From assembly GCA_002408105.1 (NCBI GenBank), contig DHQM01000048.1, forward strand, positions 1,938 to 8,149: a DNA stretch of 6,212 bases. Reading direction: 5' to 3'. Under the pieces are notes generated by a model. It was not told the origin of the DNA. It made no database searches and saw nothing but the letters and a program-made list of their open reading frames with translations. Numbering within the stretch: position 1 is the first letter of the stretch; each line of letters begins with the position of its first letter. The DNA comes from Gammaproteobacteria bacterium UBA5338 (GTDB taxonomy: Bacteria; Pseudomonadota; Gammaproteobacteria; Pseudomonadales; UBA5862). Of the stretch, positions 1 to 6,212 are shown in pieces. Made by a program: the position numbers and the translations under genes.

Positions 1-263
1 GGTGTGGCGTCCCGATGGCGAAACCCGGTGCCACCGGTCACCAGCACCACCTGCACGTCAGGCTCGGCGATCCAGGCCGCCACCAGGGCGCGGACCTGAT
101 AGCGGTTGTCCTTGAGGATCTGCTTGTCGTATAGGCGGTGCCCTGCATCCTGCAGGGCGTCGGTCAGGTATCGGCCCGATGTGTCCCGCAGGGCATCGCG
201 GGTGTCGGACACGGTCAGCACCGCGATGCTGAGGGGGATGAATTCTGCAGTTGGGCTCGGCAT
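1..263 (-). CDS. moaB: MoaB, molybdenum cofactor biosynthesis protein B (partial, 3' end beyond the window)
   Basis: MoaB belongs to the MogA/MoaB molybdopterin-binding family, which acts in the cytoplasm at the molybdopterin adenylylation stage of molybdenum-cofactor synthesis. E. coli MoaB itself has no proven essential role. The visible 87 codons start MPSPTAEFIPLSIAVLTVSD, aligning from residue 1 with E. coli MoaB. They continue with a DTSG motif near residue 27, an ENRY-like KDNRY segment, a WIAEPDVQVV strand and the family's glycine-rich loop VTGGTG followed by RD. The ATG at 263-261 is preferred because homology begins there; the Shine-Dalgarno sequence is weak, with a GGAG about 16 nt upstream. 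About half of the usual 170 residues are visible. The loop reads GFRHRD where relatives often have GxTxRD, a modest deviation. A strong terminator separates the gene from the upstream porin, so it probably has its own promoter within 264-350; none is convincing there. Confidence 0.92.
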   Translation of the reverse strand, partial: MPSPTAEFIPLSIAVLTVSDTRDALRDTSGRYLTDALQDAGHRLYDKQILKDNRYQVRALVAAWIAEPDVQVVLVTGGTGFRHRDAT

Positions 264-350
264 GGGATCAGCTGGCGCACTCCGGGTTGACTCGGTTGTC
301 GTGGCGTTGATGGTATCGCGGTCCGGGCCTGCCCTGCATGTTCTCCCCCC

Positions 351-389
351 AAAAAAAGGCCTTGCCGAACTGCTCGTTCGGCAAGGCCT
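351..389 (-). terminator. Rho-independent terminator of the porin gene
   Basis: Read on the minus strand, a perfect 14-bp stem (arms at 376-389 and 357-370, AGGCCTTGCCGAAC and its complement) with a 5-nt loop (371-375) is followed by seven T residues (357-351). It begins 28 bp after the porin stop codon. The orientation of the T tract fits the porin transcript only. It should stop porin transcription before moaB. Confidence 0.95.
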
Positions 390-417
390 GAAATACGGCA
401 GAGCACCCGTTCACGCC

Positions 418-1392
418 TCAGAACAAGCCAACAAACTCCGCCGTCACCACGTCGCCTTCATTCGAGAAGGGAGAATCCTCGTCGGTGTTTGCGTATTCAA
501 GCAACGCGAAGAGGTTTTTGGCGATTTCGTAGCTGCCTGCGAGGGTGAATCGGGTGGGGTCTTCGACACCAGAAACATCGTAGCTGATGGTTTCATACCG
601 CGCGGTGACCGCCACCGGGGTGTTGGGGATGGCGTAATTGACCAGCAGCAAAATGGACTGGTCGACCAGTTCGCTCGGCAGCATCACTTCGCCGGCGATG
701 GTCCAGCCCTCGAAGGTGTAGCTGGCATTGAGGTCCAATACATCGCCTGTGCCAAGGTCCATGGCACCAAGGTTGACGATGCCTTCCTTCTCTTGGGTGA
801 CGTAGCCAGCCTCCAACGCGAGTCCATCAATCGGGCTGGCGTTGACCAGCAGTGCAAAGGAATTTTCCTCGGCCTCGTGCTGCAGGTCATTGAGCACGGC
901 GCCCGTGATCGTCACCCCTTCCAAGGCTGCCGCCAAAGCCACCCCAGCGACATTGTTGCCGCTGAGGGCCGTCTGGTTGTCGAGCATCGCCCAGTTCCAG
1001 CTGTGGGACGTCTGATACAGGTCAGGCGCGTCTTCAGCCTCCCAGCCGATGGGGTTGTTGAACACCCCGCCGAGCAGGGTCAGCGGCTCGGCCAAGGTCG
1101 CGGCAAAAAACGCCTGCTCGATCTCCGCCGAATCCTGGTCAGTGGCAGGATCAAGGTACAGGTTGACGTCGACACGAACGGTCACGTTGTCGGACAGGGC
1201 GGCGGAAAAATCGACTTCGCCGTCAGCGAGAAACTTTCTTTCACTCGGGTTATCGCCTCCGGCGACGTCGGCGGCGTCATCAATCGCGGTGTAAATCACG
1301 TCGATGAAACCGCTCACGTCAGTGTCCACATCCGCGTGAACCACAGGAGCCAATGCCCCTGCAACAATCAGCGACAGCAACTTCTTCTTCAT
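418..1392 (-). CDS. Outer-membrane beta-barrel porin, putative BBP2 (OmpL-like) family
   Basis: Predicted 324-residue outer-membrane barrel, probably a small-solute channel; the substrate cannot be told from sequence. Residues 1-20 form a classical Sec signal peptide (MKKK, hydrophobic core, cleavage after VVHA), leaving a mature protein of about 304 residues. The mature start DVSGFIDVIYT, the segment EIEQAFFA, the GVFNNPIGWE stretch followed by a DLYQTSHSWNW-like motif, and repeated alternating hydrophobic strands resemble the putative beta-barrel porin-2 family. The protein ends in phenylalanine (VGLF), as expected for recognition by the BAM complex. No cysteine is seen and it is strongly acidic. 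The start is supported by AAGGAG (1405-1400) seven bases before the ATG. It is followed by a strong terminator, so it is probably monocistronic. The family assignment is by pattern recognition; the outer-membrane barrel call is firmer than the exact family. Confidence 0.86.
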   Translation of the reverse strand: MKKKLLSLIVAGALAPVVHADVDTDVSGFIDVIYTAIDDAADVAGGDNPSERKFLADGEVDFSAALSDNVTVRVDVNLYLDPATDQDSAEIEQAFFAATLAEPLTLLGGVFNNPIGWEAEDAPDLYQTSHSWNWAMLDNQTALSGNNVAGVALAAALEGVTITGAVLNDLQHEAEENSFALLVNASPIDGLALEAGYVTQEKEGIVNLGAMDLGTGDVLDLNASYTFEGWTIAGEVMLPSELVDQSILLLVNYAIPNTPVAVTARYETISYDVSGVEDPTRFTLAGSYEIAKNLFALLEYANTDEDSPFSNEGDVVTAEFVGLF

Positions 1393-1432
1393 CGCGGCTC
1401 TCCTTCAAAGCAACGCAGTGGGTACGCTGCTC

Positions 1433-1474
1433 AGACTAAGAGAGAATGCAGGGGCAGTTATTGACCCGGGTCAA
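1433..1474 (-). promoter_or_regulatory. Candidate porin promoter with an FNR/FixK-type palindromic operator
   Basis: TTGACCCGGGTCAA at 1461-1474 is a perfect 14-bp palindrome of the form TTGAC-N4-GTCAA. FNR/ANR/FixK-family regulators bind TTGAT-N4-ATCAA and the looser TTGA-N6-TCAA. If it is a class II activator site centred at -41.5, transcription on the minus strand would begin near 1426, and TAGTCT (1438-1433) would sit at the -10 position. The leader would then be about 34 nt and include the AAGGAG ribosome site. An alternative reading uses TTGACC as a -35 box, but no good -10 follows at 16-18 bp. The palindrome is certain; its function is inferred. Confidence 0.4.
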
Positions 1475-1484
1475 CGGCAAGTGG

Positions 1485-1517
1485 TTCGGACCCGAATGGT
1501 CCTGTGGTCGCAGGACC
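1485..1517. repeat. Two adjacent short inverted repeats in the porin/SirB2 intergenic region
   Basis: TTCGG-AC-CCGAA occupies 1485-1496 (5-bp arms). GGTCCTG (1498-1504) and CAGGACC (1511-1517) form a 7-bp stem with a 6-nt loop. They lie directly beside the 14-bp palindrome at 1461-1474 and between two divergent genes. There is no T tract, so they do not look like terminators. They could be operator sites, leader structures or chance in GC-rich DNA. Confidence 0.45.
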
Positions 1518-1548
1518 TTCGCGCGCTGTCGTACGCCAACCCACTGGC

Positions 1549-1557
1549 TGGTAAACT
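1549..1557 (+). promoter_or_regulatory. Candidate extended -10 promoter for the SirB2-family gene
   Basis: TGGTAAACT combines an extended TG motif (1549-1550) with TAAACT (1552-1557), a 4/6 match to TATAAT. It lies 32 bp before the ATG at 1590. No recognisable -35 box is found 16-18 bp upstream, which extended -10 promoters can tolerate. This is a weak prediction from sequence alone. Confidence 0.3.
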
Positions 1558-1589
1558 GCCTCGAACCCGGCACCACAAGGCCCAAGACA

Positions 1590-1979
1590 ATGGAATGGTA
1601 CCCACTGCTACGCAGCATTCACCTGTTGACCGTCGCCATTACCGTCACTCTGTTTGCACTGCGCGCGAGTTGGATGCTGGTGACGCCGCGGTACCTTGAA
1701 CTGCGATGGGTGCGTGTCTTGCCCCACGTCAATGACAGCATTTTGTTGGCCAGTGCGGTGGGGCTGTGTTTGGTGTTGCACCAATATCCGCTGGTGACCC
1801 CTTGGCTGACCGCCAAGCTGGCTGCGTTGCTCGTGTACATCGTACTTGGCAGCCTGGCGCTGCGCCGCGGCCGCACCCGCATGATTCGCGTGCTCGCGTT
1901 GCCCGGTGCAGCGGCTGCCCTGGTGTACCTGCTTTGGGTTGCGCGCGCCCACGACCCGACCCCCTGGTCGCTCGGATAG
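1590..1979 (+). CDS. SirB2 family inner-membrane protein
   Basis: A 129-residue, very hydrophobic protein with four predicted transmembrane helices at roughly residues 9-30, 48-66, 72-91 and 100-118. The start MEWYPLLRSIH, the LPHVNDSILLASA segment (H46, D49), the WLTAKLAALLVYIVLG stretch (K76) and the RRGRTR loop at about 92-97 follow the pattern of the SirB/SirB2 family. The family was named for up-regulation of invasion genes, but its molecular function is not established. The ATG at 1590 is chosen because the homology starts there. The reading frame is open back to an ATG at 1446, but that would run through the divergent promoter region. The ribosome site is poor: AAGG at 1577-1580, nine bases upstream. 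It is divergent from the porin and convergent with ssb. Confidence 0.86.
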   Translation: MEWYPLLRSIHLLTVAITVTLFALRASWMLVTPRYLELRWVRVLPHVNDSILLASAVGLCLVLHQYPLVTPWLTAKLAALLVYIVLGSLALRRGRTRMIRVLALPGAAAALVYLLWVARAHDPTPWSLG

Positions 1980-2003
1980 ATCAAGGGCACAGCGGTCCTC
2001 CAG

Positions 2004-2033
2004 CGCCGGCGCAACGCCCAGCGTGGCCCGGCG
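2004..2033. other. GC-rich inverted repeat between the convergent SirB2 and ssb genes
   Basis: The 55-bp gap between the two stop codons contains CGCCGG (2004-2009) complementary to CCGGCG (2028-2033). Inside it is a smaller hairpin, ACGC (2014-2017) and GCGT (2021-2024) with a 3-nt loop. It could slow transcription from either side, but neither strand has a T tract, so I do not call it a Rho-independent terminator. Confidence 0.3.
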
Positions 2034-2034
2034 G

Positions 2035-2511
2035 CTAGAAAGGAATGTCGTCGTCGAAGTCTTCGTACCCGCCCCCGGGTGCCGGCTGGCTCGCTGGGGG
2101 TTGGGGCTGCGGTTGGCGGGCGGCACGCGGCGCTTCGTCACTGTCATATCCACCCATGTCCGCAGCTGTGCCACCGCGCGAGTCAAGCATTTGCATGTCA
2201 GACGCGACGATCTCCGTGGTGTAGCGGTCCTGCCCGTCCTGACCTTGCCATTTGCGGGTGCGCAGCGAGCCTTCGATGTACACCTTGGCGCCCTTGCGCA
2301 GGTATTCACCAGCCACCTCGCCCAGCCGGTTCCAGAGCACGACCTGGTGCCACTCGGTGCGCTCCTGGCGCTCGCCGCTCTGGCGGTCCTTCCACGACTC
2401 TGAAGTCGCCACGCGAATGTTGGTCACGGCACTCCCGGAAGGCGTGTAGCGGGTCTCCGGGTCCGCCCCCAGGTTGCCAATTAAGATCACTTTGTTGATG
2501 CCACGCGCCAT
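2035..2511 (-). CDS. ssb: Single-stranded DNA-binding protein SSB
   Basis: SSB coats single-stranded DNA as a tetramer during replication, recombination and repair, and recruits partner proteins through its C-terminal tip. The 158-residue product starts [19 protein letters not shown] and carries the whole OB fold (about residues 5-110). DNA-stacking tryptophans are at W40, W54 and W88, with W60 where E. coli has a phenylalanine. YLRKG, YIEG and the RTRKW-to-DRYTTE segment are also present. A proline/glutamine/glycine-rich linker (about 112-148) leads to the acidic tip DFDDDIPF, the canonical partner-binding tail. The start is fixed by homology and by GAGGAG six bases upstream; the frame stays open for 46 more codons upstream without family similarity. 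It lies 103 bp downstream of the transporter gene on the same strand. No LexA box is visible upstream. Confidence 0.98.
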   Translation of the reverse strand: MARGINKVILIGNLGADPETRYTPSGSAVTNIRVATSESWKDRQSGERQERTEWHQVVLWNRLGEVAGEYLRKGAKVYIEGSLRTRKWQGQDGQDRYTTEIVASDMQMLDSRGGTAADMGGYDSDEAPRAARQPQPQPPASQPAPGGGYEDFDDDIPF

Positions 2512-2517
2512 GATGTG

Positions 2518-2523
2518 CTCCTC
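2518..2523 (-). promoter_or_regulatory. Ribosome binding site of ssb
   Basis: GAGGAG on the minus strand with a 6-nt spacer to the ATG at 2511. It decides the ssb start in favour of the MARGIN form over the longer open frame, whose first ATG is at 2649. Confidence 0.85.
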
Positions 2524-2614
2524 GTCTGGATCAACCCGACGGCTGCTGTTGTGCAAACCACCGAACCGCTGCAGATCGACGTAATAACCACTCTGTTGAA
2601 GGGGATGCCGAGAC

Positions 2615-3979
2615 TCAAGCCCGCGACAATGATAACCGGTCGATGACATCGCCGGCCAATCGACGTGGGTCCGCCTTCAGGAAGACGCCAGGTTCACCCG
2701 GCGCGACCGAAACTTCGTCGACCCCCTCGGTTGCAGCCAGCTGAGCCAGCAGTGCTTGAACCTGCTGCGCATCGGCGCCGGCGTCCACGGGTACCCGGTA
2801 ACGGACCAGGTAGCGCGGGCGCGCCATACCCGCCGCCACAACCACCCAGCAGATGCCAAGGCCTGCCAGCAGCCCAAACAGGGGGGCATTACCGTAACGC
2901 GCCGACCAGTGTTGCAACACCGCACCACCGAGTGCCGCACCGCAAAAGGCACCCAGGAACTGGGCAGTCGCGAACAGCCCCATGGCCGCCCCTTTGGCGC
3001 TTGCCGGCGCCTGTCGGCTGACGAGTGCCGGCAGCAGCGCCTCAAGCAAGTTGAAAGCGACAAAGAAGAAGAACAGCGCGCCGACCACCCCGCGCCAGCT
3101 GCTGGAATCGACCGCAAACGCCAGCTGGCTGGCAACCAAAACCAGAATCCCACCGATCAGGACTGCTTTGTTCTTGCGCCGCGTCTCACCGAGGATGAGC
3201 GCCGGAAGCATCGTGCAAAAGGACAGCACCAAAATGGGCAAGTAGTAGTGCCAGTGCATCCCCGCACCCACCCCGAGCTGCTGCGTGAAAATCAATGGCA
3301 CCGCCAGAAAGCTGGCCATCATGCTGAAATGAAGCGTGAAAACGCCGAAGTTGAGCCGCCACAGCTCGCTGTCTTTGAGCACTGCCCCAACGGGAATGCG
3401 CGATTCGGCCCCCGCGCTGGAAGCCCCCGCCTGTGGCACCAGGAATGAAAACAACAGCAGAGCCAGGCCGGCCAACGCCGCGGTGACAACGAAGACCGCC
3501 GATACGCCCAACGCGTCGGCAATCCCAGGCCCTGCAACCATGGCCGCCATAAAGGCCAAGCCGATGCTGCCGCCCACCACGGCCATTGCCTGACTGCGGC
3601 TTTCATCGCGCGTGACGTCGGCCACGAGGGCCATGATGGTGCTGGAAATCGCCCCGGCGCCCTGGAGCAGACGGATACAAACCACACCGGCCATGCTGTC
3701 AGCCACAGCCGCCAGGAGGCTTCCGAGAATGAAGACCGCCAAGCCCAGCACCACCACCGGGCGGCGCCCAATGCGGTCCGACAGCCAGCCGAGCGGGATT
3801 TGAAACAGCGCCTGGGTGAGCCCGTAGCCCCCGAGCGCCAAACCGACCATCAGCGGGGTCGCGTCCGGGTAGTCCGTCGCCGCCAGAGAAAGCACCGGCA
3901 ACACGATGAACAGACCCAGCATTCGGCAGGCCAGGACCAGTGCCAATGCGCCGGTGGCGCGCCATTCCGAGATGCTCAT
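2615..3979 (-). CDS. Major facilitator superfamily transporter, YajR-like, with C-terminal YAM-type domain
   Basis: A 454-residue inner-membrane transporter, probably a proton-coupled exporter; the substrate is unknown, as for E. coli YajR. About twelve hydrophobic helices span residues 8-384. Helix 1 has the [12 protein letters not shown] pattern typical of this subgroup. [14 protein letters not shown] followed by the loop-2-3 motif [11 protein letters not shown] (residues 64-73), matches YajR closely. Residues 385-454 form a soluble tail with a beta-alpha-beta pattern (YLVRYRVPV, a helix, then [20 protein letters not shown]), like the ferredoxin-fold YAM domain of YajR. The ATG at 3979 is chosen because [14 protein letters not shown] fits the family start. 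Its ribosome site is poor, and an in-frame GTG lies 13 codons upstream. A transporter of this type between ssb and uvrA is also seen in Pseudomonas. It is divergent from uvrA. Confidence 0.93.
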   Translation of the reverse strand: MSISEWRATGALALVLACRMLGLFIVLPVLSLAATDYPDATPLMVGLALGGYGLTQALFQIPLGWLSDRIGRRPVVVLGLAVFILGSLLAAVADSMAGVVCIRLLQGAGAISSTIMALVADVTRDESRSQAMAVVGGSIGLAFMAAMVAGPGIADALGVSAVFVVTAALAGLALLLFSFLVPQAGASSAGAESRIPVGAVLKDSELWRLNFGVFTLHFSMMASFLAVPLIFTQQLGVGAGMHWHYYLPILVLSFCTMLPALILGETRRKNKAVLIGGILVLVASQLAFAVDSSSWRGVVGALFFFFVAFNLLEALLPALVSRQAPASAKGAAMGLFATAQFLGAFCGAALGGAVLQHWSARYGNAPLFGLLAGLGICWVVVAAGMARPRYLVRYRVPVDAGADAQQVQALLAQLAATEGVDEVSVAPGEPGVFLKADPRRLAGDVIDRLSLSRA

Positions 3980-4054
3980 TACAGGGTGCCACGAACCTCG
4001 TGCGGTCGACCTCGCCACCCACTGGGGCTGGAGCCACGGCGAAATCGGGTCGGC

Positions 4055-4063
4055 ATGGTAGCA
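4055..4063 (-). promoter_or_regulatory. Candidate extended -10 promoter for the MFS transporter gene
   Basis: On the minus strand TGCTACCAT gives an extended TG (4063-4062) and TACCAT (4060-4055), a 4/6 match to TATAAT. It lies about 75 bp before the ATG at 3979. No clear -35 box is found at the usual distance. Weak prediction. Confidence 0.3.
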
Positions 4064-4086
4064 CACCGCAATCGGTTTCTCGGGCC

Positions 4087-4118
4087 GGCCCGGCCTGCAA
4101 GGAAACAGCTCCCGGGCC
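4087..4118. repeat. GC-rich inverted repeat overlapping the uvrA promoter
   Basis: GGCCCGG (4087-4093) and CCGGGCC (4112-4118) are perfect 7-bp inverted arms separated by 18 bp. The second arm directly abuts the uvrA -10 box and the arms enclose its candidate -35 box. The left arm also overlaps a 10-bp palindrome, GGGCCGGCCC (4082-4091). This could be an operator or a by-product of high GC content. Confidence 0.45.
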
Positions 4119-4124
4119 TATAAT
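4095..4124 (+). promoter_or_regulatory. uvrA promoter
   Basis: TATAAT at 4119-4124 is a perfect -10 hexamer, rare in DNA of this GC content. CTGCAA (4095-4100) is the best -35 candidate at an 18-bp spacing, matching only 3/6. Transcription should begin near 4131-4132, giving a leader of about 18 nt before the uvrA ATG. No canonical LexA box overlaps it: CTGC (4095-4098) and ACAG (4105-4108) are separated by 6 bases rather than the required 8, and the first half site is imperfect. Confidence 0.7.
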
Positions 4125-4139
4125 GGTGGCTTTTGCCCG

Positions 4140-4145
4140 ATGTAG
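4140..4145 (+). other. ATG-TAG start-stop pair in the uvrA leader
   Basis: An ATG followed at once by TAG lies four bases before the uvrA ATG. CCGATG occurs twice, at 4137-4142 and 4147-4152, so the two start codons sit in the same local context. Whether ribosomes use the first ATG is unknown; there is no strong Shine-Dalgarno sequence for either. Confidence 0.35.
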
Positions 4146-4149
4146 GCCG

Positions 4150-6212
4150 ATGGACAAAATTCTCGTTCGAGGGGCTCGCACCCACAACCTGCGCAACATC
4201 GATTTGGAGCTTCCGCGCGACCGCCTGATCGTAGTGACGGGTTTATCGGGATCGGGGAAGTCTTCCCTGGCCTTTGACACACTGTACGCGGAAGGGCAGC
4301 GCCGCTACGTGGAGTCCCTTTCGACCTATGCGCGGCAGTTCCTGTCCATGATGGAAAAGCCCGATGTGGACCACATCGAGGGACTTTCACCTGCGATTTC
4401 GATTGAGCAGAAGGCCACTTCCCACAACCCGCGCTCAACCGTCGGCACCATCACCGAGATCTACGACTACCTGCGGCTGCTGTTCGCGCGTGCGGGGGAG
4501 CCACGTTGCCCGCGCCATGGCGAGCCTTTGAATGCGCAGACCATCTCGCAAATGGTCGATCAAGTGATCGCCTTGCCCGAGGGCACTCGGGCCATGATGC
4601 TGGCGCCGGTGGTGCGCGGGCGCAAAGGCGAGCACCTCAACTGCCTTGAGGAACTGCGCGCCAAGGGGTTTGTGCGGGCGCGGGTTGACGGCGAGGTCTA
4701 CGAACTGGACGCAGTGCCACCCCTGGAAAAGAACCGCAAGCACGACATTGACGTGGTGGTCGACCGGTTTCGCTGCCGCGCTGACCTGCGCCAGCGCCTG
4801 GCCGAATCCTTCGAGACCACTGTGGAACTGAGTGGTGGCACCGCGCTGATTCAGCGACTCGATGGCCCGGAAGAGCTGGTGTTTTCCGCGCGCTTTGCCT
4901 GTCCACAGTGCGGCTACAGCCTCAGCGAACTCGAACCTCGGATCTTTTCGTTTAACAACCCAGCCGGTGCCTGCGAAACCTGCGATGGCCTCGGGGTTCG
5001 GCAGTACTTCGACGTGTCCCGGGTGGTTCGCGAGCCCGAGCTCACACTGGCAGAGGGCGCCATACGGGGATGGGATCGGCGCAACTTCTACTACTTTCAT
5101 CTGTTGACCTCGGTCGCCGAGCACTACGGGATCGACCTGGACGTGCCCTGGTGCAACCTCCCGTCAGAACAGCAGCAACGCATTCTCCAGGGCAGCGGCG
5201 ACGACCTGGTCGACTTCAGTTACGCCAATGACCGCGGTGACCTGATCCGCAGGCGGCACCGGTTCGAGGGCATCATCCCCAACATGGAGCGCCGTTACCG
5301 CGAGACCGAATCGCAGATGGTGCGCGAGGAGCTGGCCCGCTACCTCAGCACCCAGGCCTGCCCAAGTTGTGACGGCACCCGCCTGCGCATCGAGGCGCGG
5401 CACGTCTACATCAGAGACCTGACACTTCCAGAGATCACTCGGCTTCCGATTGCCGAGGTGGACACCCTGTTCGCCGACCTGCAGTTGACCGGTCAGCGCG
5501 CCGCCATCGCGGAGAAGGTGCTCAAGGAAATTCGAGACCGATTGCGCTTCTTGGTCGATGTTGGCCTCAACTACCTGAGCCTCAGCCGCAGCGCCGACAC
5601 GCTGTCCGGTGGCGAAGCACAGCGGATCCGCCTGGCGAGCCAGATTGGGGCGGGCTTGGTCGGTGTGATGTACATTCTGGATGAGCCTTCGATCGGCCTG
5701 CACCAACGCGACAACGACCGTTTGCTCAACACATTGTTCCACCTGCGCGACCTTGGCAATACGATTGTGGTCGTAGAGCACGACGAGGACGCGATTCGAT
5801 CCGCCGACTACATTGTGGACATGGGTCCGGGGGCGGGCGTCCACGGAGGCCAGGTCGTTGCCGCTGGGCCCCTGGCCGAAGTGCTCAACACCGAGGCCTC
5901 GCTGACCGCAGATTACCTGTCAGGCCGACGCCGAATTCCAGTGCCCGAGCGCCGCACGGCGCCGGACCCAAACCAGCAACTGCGCATTCGGGGTGCGGGC
6001 GGCAACAACCTCAAGCGGATCGATGTCGAGATTCCAGCGGGTCTAATGACCTGCGTCACCGGCGTTTCAGGCTCGGGGAAATCCACGCTGATCAACGCCA
6101 CGCTCTACCCGGAGGCGGCGCAACGCCTGAATGGCGCCAGTCCGACAGACTCTGCCCCCTGCGATGGGATTGATGGCCTTGAGCACTTCGACAAGGTGAT
6201 CGACATCGACCA
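4150..6212 (+). CDS. uvrA: UvrA, excinuclease ABC subunit A (partial, 3' end beyond the window)
   Basis: UvrA is the damage-sensing ATPase of nucleotide excision repair. It works as a dimer with UvrB to find bulky lesions and then loads UvrB for incision with UvrC. The frame is uninterrupted for 687 codons, about 73% of the 940-residue E. coli protein, and follows it closely from [20 protein letters not shown]. The first ATPase has Walker A GLSGSGKS (residues 31-38, K37), signature LSGGE (485-489), Walker B ILDEP (D511, E512) and switch histidine H544. The first zinc module is C251/C254 with C275/C278, and a further CPSC pair is C404/C407. The second Walker A, GVSGSGKS, is at 638-645 (K644). 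The visible part ends at HFDKVIDID. The start agrees with the family; the Shine-Dalgarno sequence is weak, with AGG only three bases upstream, and the leader is very short. It diverges from the transporter gene. Confidence 0.99.
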   Translation, partial: MDKILVRGARTHNLRNIDLELPRDRLIVVTGLSGSGKSSLAFDTLYAEGQRRYVESLSTYARQFLSMMEKPDVDHIEGLSPAISIEQKATSHNPRSTVGTITEIYDYLRLLFARAGEPRCPRHGEPLNAQTISQMVDQVIALPEGTRAMMLAPVVRGRKGEHLNCLEELRAKGFVRARVDGEVYELDAVPPLEKNRKHDIDVVVDRFRCRADLRQRLAESFETTVELSGGTALIQRLDGPEELVFSARFACPQCGYSLSELEPRIFSFNNPAGACETCDGLGVRQYFDVSRVVREPELTLAEGAIRGWDRRNFYYFHLLTSVAEHYGIDLDVPWCNLPSEQQQRILQGSGDDLVDFSYANDRGDLIRRRHRFEGIIPNMERRYRETESQMVREELARYLSTQACPSCDGTRLRIEARHVYIRDLTLPEITRLPIAEVDTLFADLQLTGQRAAIAEKVLKEIRDRLRFLVDVGLNYLSLSRSADTLSGGEAQRIRLASQIGAGLVGVMYILDEPSIGLHQRDNDRLLNTLFHLRDLGNTIVVVEHDEDAIRSADYIVDMGPGAGVHGGQVVAAGPLAEVLNTEASLTADYLSGRRRIPVPERRTAPDPNQQLRIRGAGGNNLKRIDVEIPAGLMTCVTGVSGSGKSTLINATLYPEAAQRLNGASPTDSAPCDGIDGLEHFDKVIDID

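Noticed and set aside
106..1464. A 452-codon plus-strand open frame covering the porin gene
   Set aside because: It is longer than the porin frame but lies antisense to it, has no recognisable domain, and is rich in Arg/Gln/His as expected for the antisense of a GC-rich gene. The porin frame has a signal peptide, ribosome site, terminator and C-terminal Phe.
1446..1589. An N-terminal extension of the SirB2 gene from the ATG at 1446
   Set aside because: The added 48 residues are not hydrophobic and not family-like, and they would cover the palindrome and promoter region. Family similarity begins at the ATG at 1590.
1980..2034. A Rho-independent terminator between SirB2 and ssb
   Set aside because: There is inverted-repeat structure, but no run of T follows on either strand.
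1608..2309. A 233-codon minus-strand open frame across the SirB2/ssb junction
   Set aside because: It overlaps SirB2 in antisense and ssb in another frame, and its Arg/Thr/Gln-rich product has no recognisable fold. Both overlapped genes are clear family members.
2512..2649. An N-terminal extension of SSB from the ATG at 2649
   Set aside because: SSB similarity starts at MARGIN, with a good GAGGAG six bases upstream. The extension would also overlap the end of the transporter gene.
2756..3448. A 230-codon plus-strand open frame inside the transporter gene
   Set aside because: It is antisense to the YajR-like transporter and its hydrophilic, His/Arg/Gln-rich product resembles no known protein.
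4095..4108. CTGC-aaggaa-ACAG as a LexA box for uvrA
   Set aside because: The half sites are 6 bases apart instead of 8 and the left one reads CTGC, not CTGT.
4435..5844. Long minus-strand open frames (4435-5124 and 5164-5844) opposite uvrA
   Set aside because: uvrA is unambiguous across the whole stretch, and antisense open frames of this length are expected from its codon bias.

Overview
The window looks like ordinary chromosomal DNA from a fairly GC-rich gammaproteobacterium. The evidence is the order uvrA / MFS transporter / ssb, with uvrA divergent from the other two, which is also found in Pseudomonas and relatives. SSB and UvrA read very close to their E. coli counterparts, and there is a SirB2-type membrane protein and an N-terminus much like E. 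coli MoaB. A marine or slightly halophilic relative is possible because the porin is very acidic, but that is only an inference. There is no mobile element, CRISPR array, tRNA or rRNA.

Left part (1-1589): the start of moaB (minus strand, cut by the window edge) lies downstream of a BBP2-type outer-membrane porin gene (minus strand). The two are separated by a textbook Rho-independent terminator with a 14-bp perfect stem and a T7 tract. Upstream of the porin is a 197-bp divergent intergenic region carrying a perfect 14-bp palindrome of the FNR/FixK half-site type and two further small inverted repeats. This is the most structured non-coding stretch in the window.

Middle part (1590-3979): a small four-helix SirB2-family gene (plus strand) converges on ssb (minus strand). 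Upstream of ssb, on the same strand, is a YajR-like major facilitator transporter with a C-terminal ferredoxin-like (YAM) domain. ssb and the transporter are separated by 103 bp, so they may be co-transcribed or ssb may have its own promoter.

Right part (3980-6212): a 170-bp divergent region leads to uvrA (plus strand, 687 complete codons visible, 3' end cut off). uvrA has a perfect TATAAT -10 box very close to its start codon, which implies a leader of about 18 nt containing an ATG-TAG start-stop pair. No canonical CTGT-N8-ACAG LexA operator is visible upstream of uvrA or ssb, unlike the SOS-controlled divergent pair in E. coli.

The genes do not form one pathway. uvrA and ssb serve DNA repair and replication, moaB belongs to molybdenum-cofactor synthesis, and the porin, transporter and SirB2 protein are envelope proteins. 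I found no convincing undescribed system. The points worth a second look are the regulatory regions at 1393-1589 and 3980-4149.
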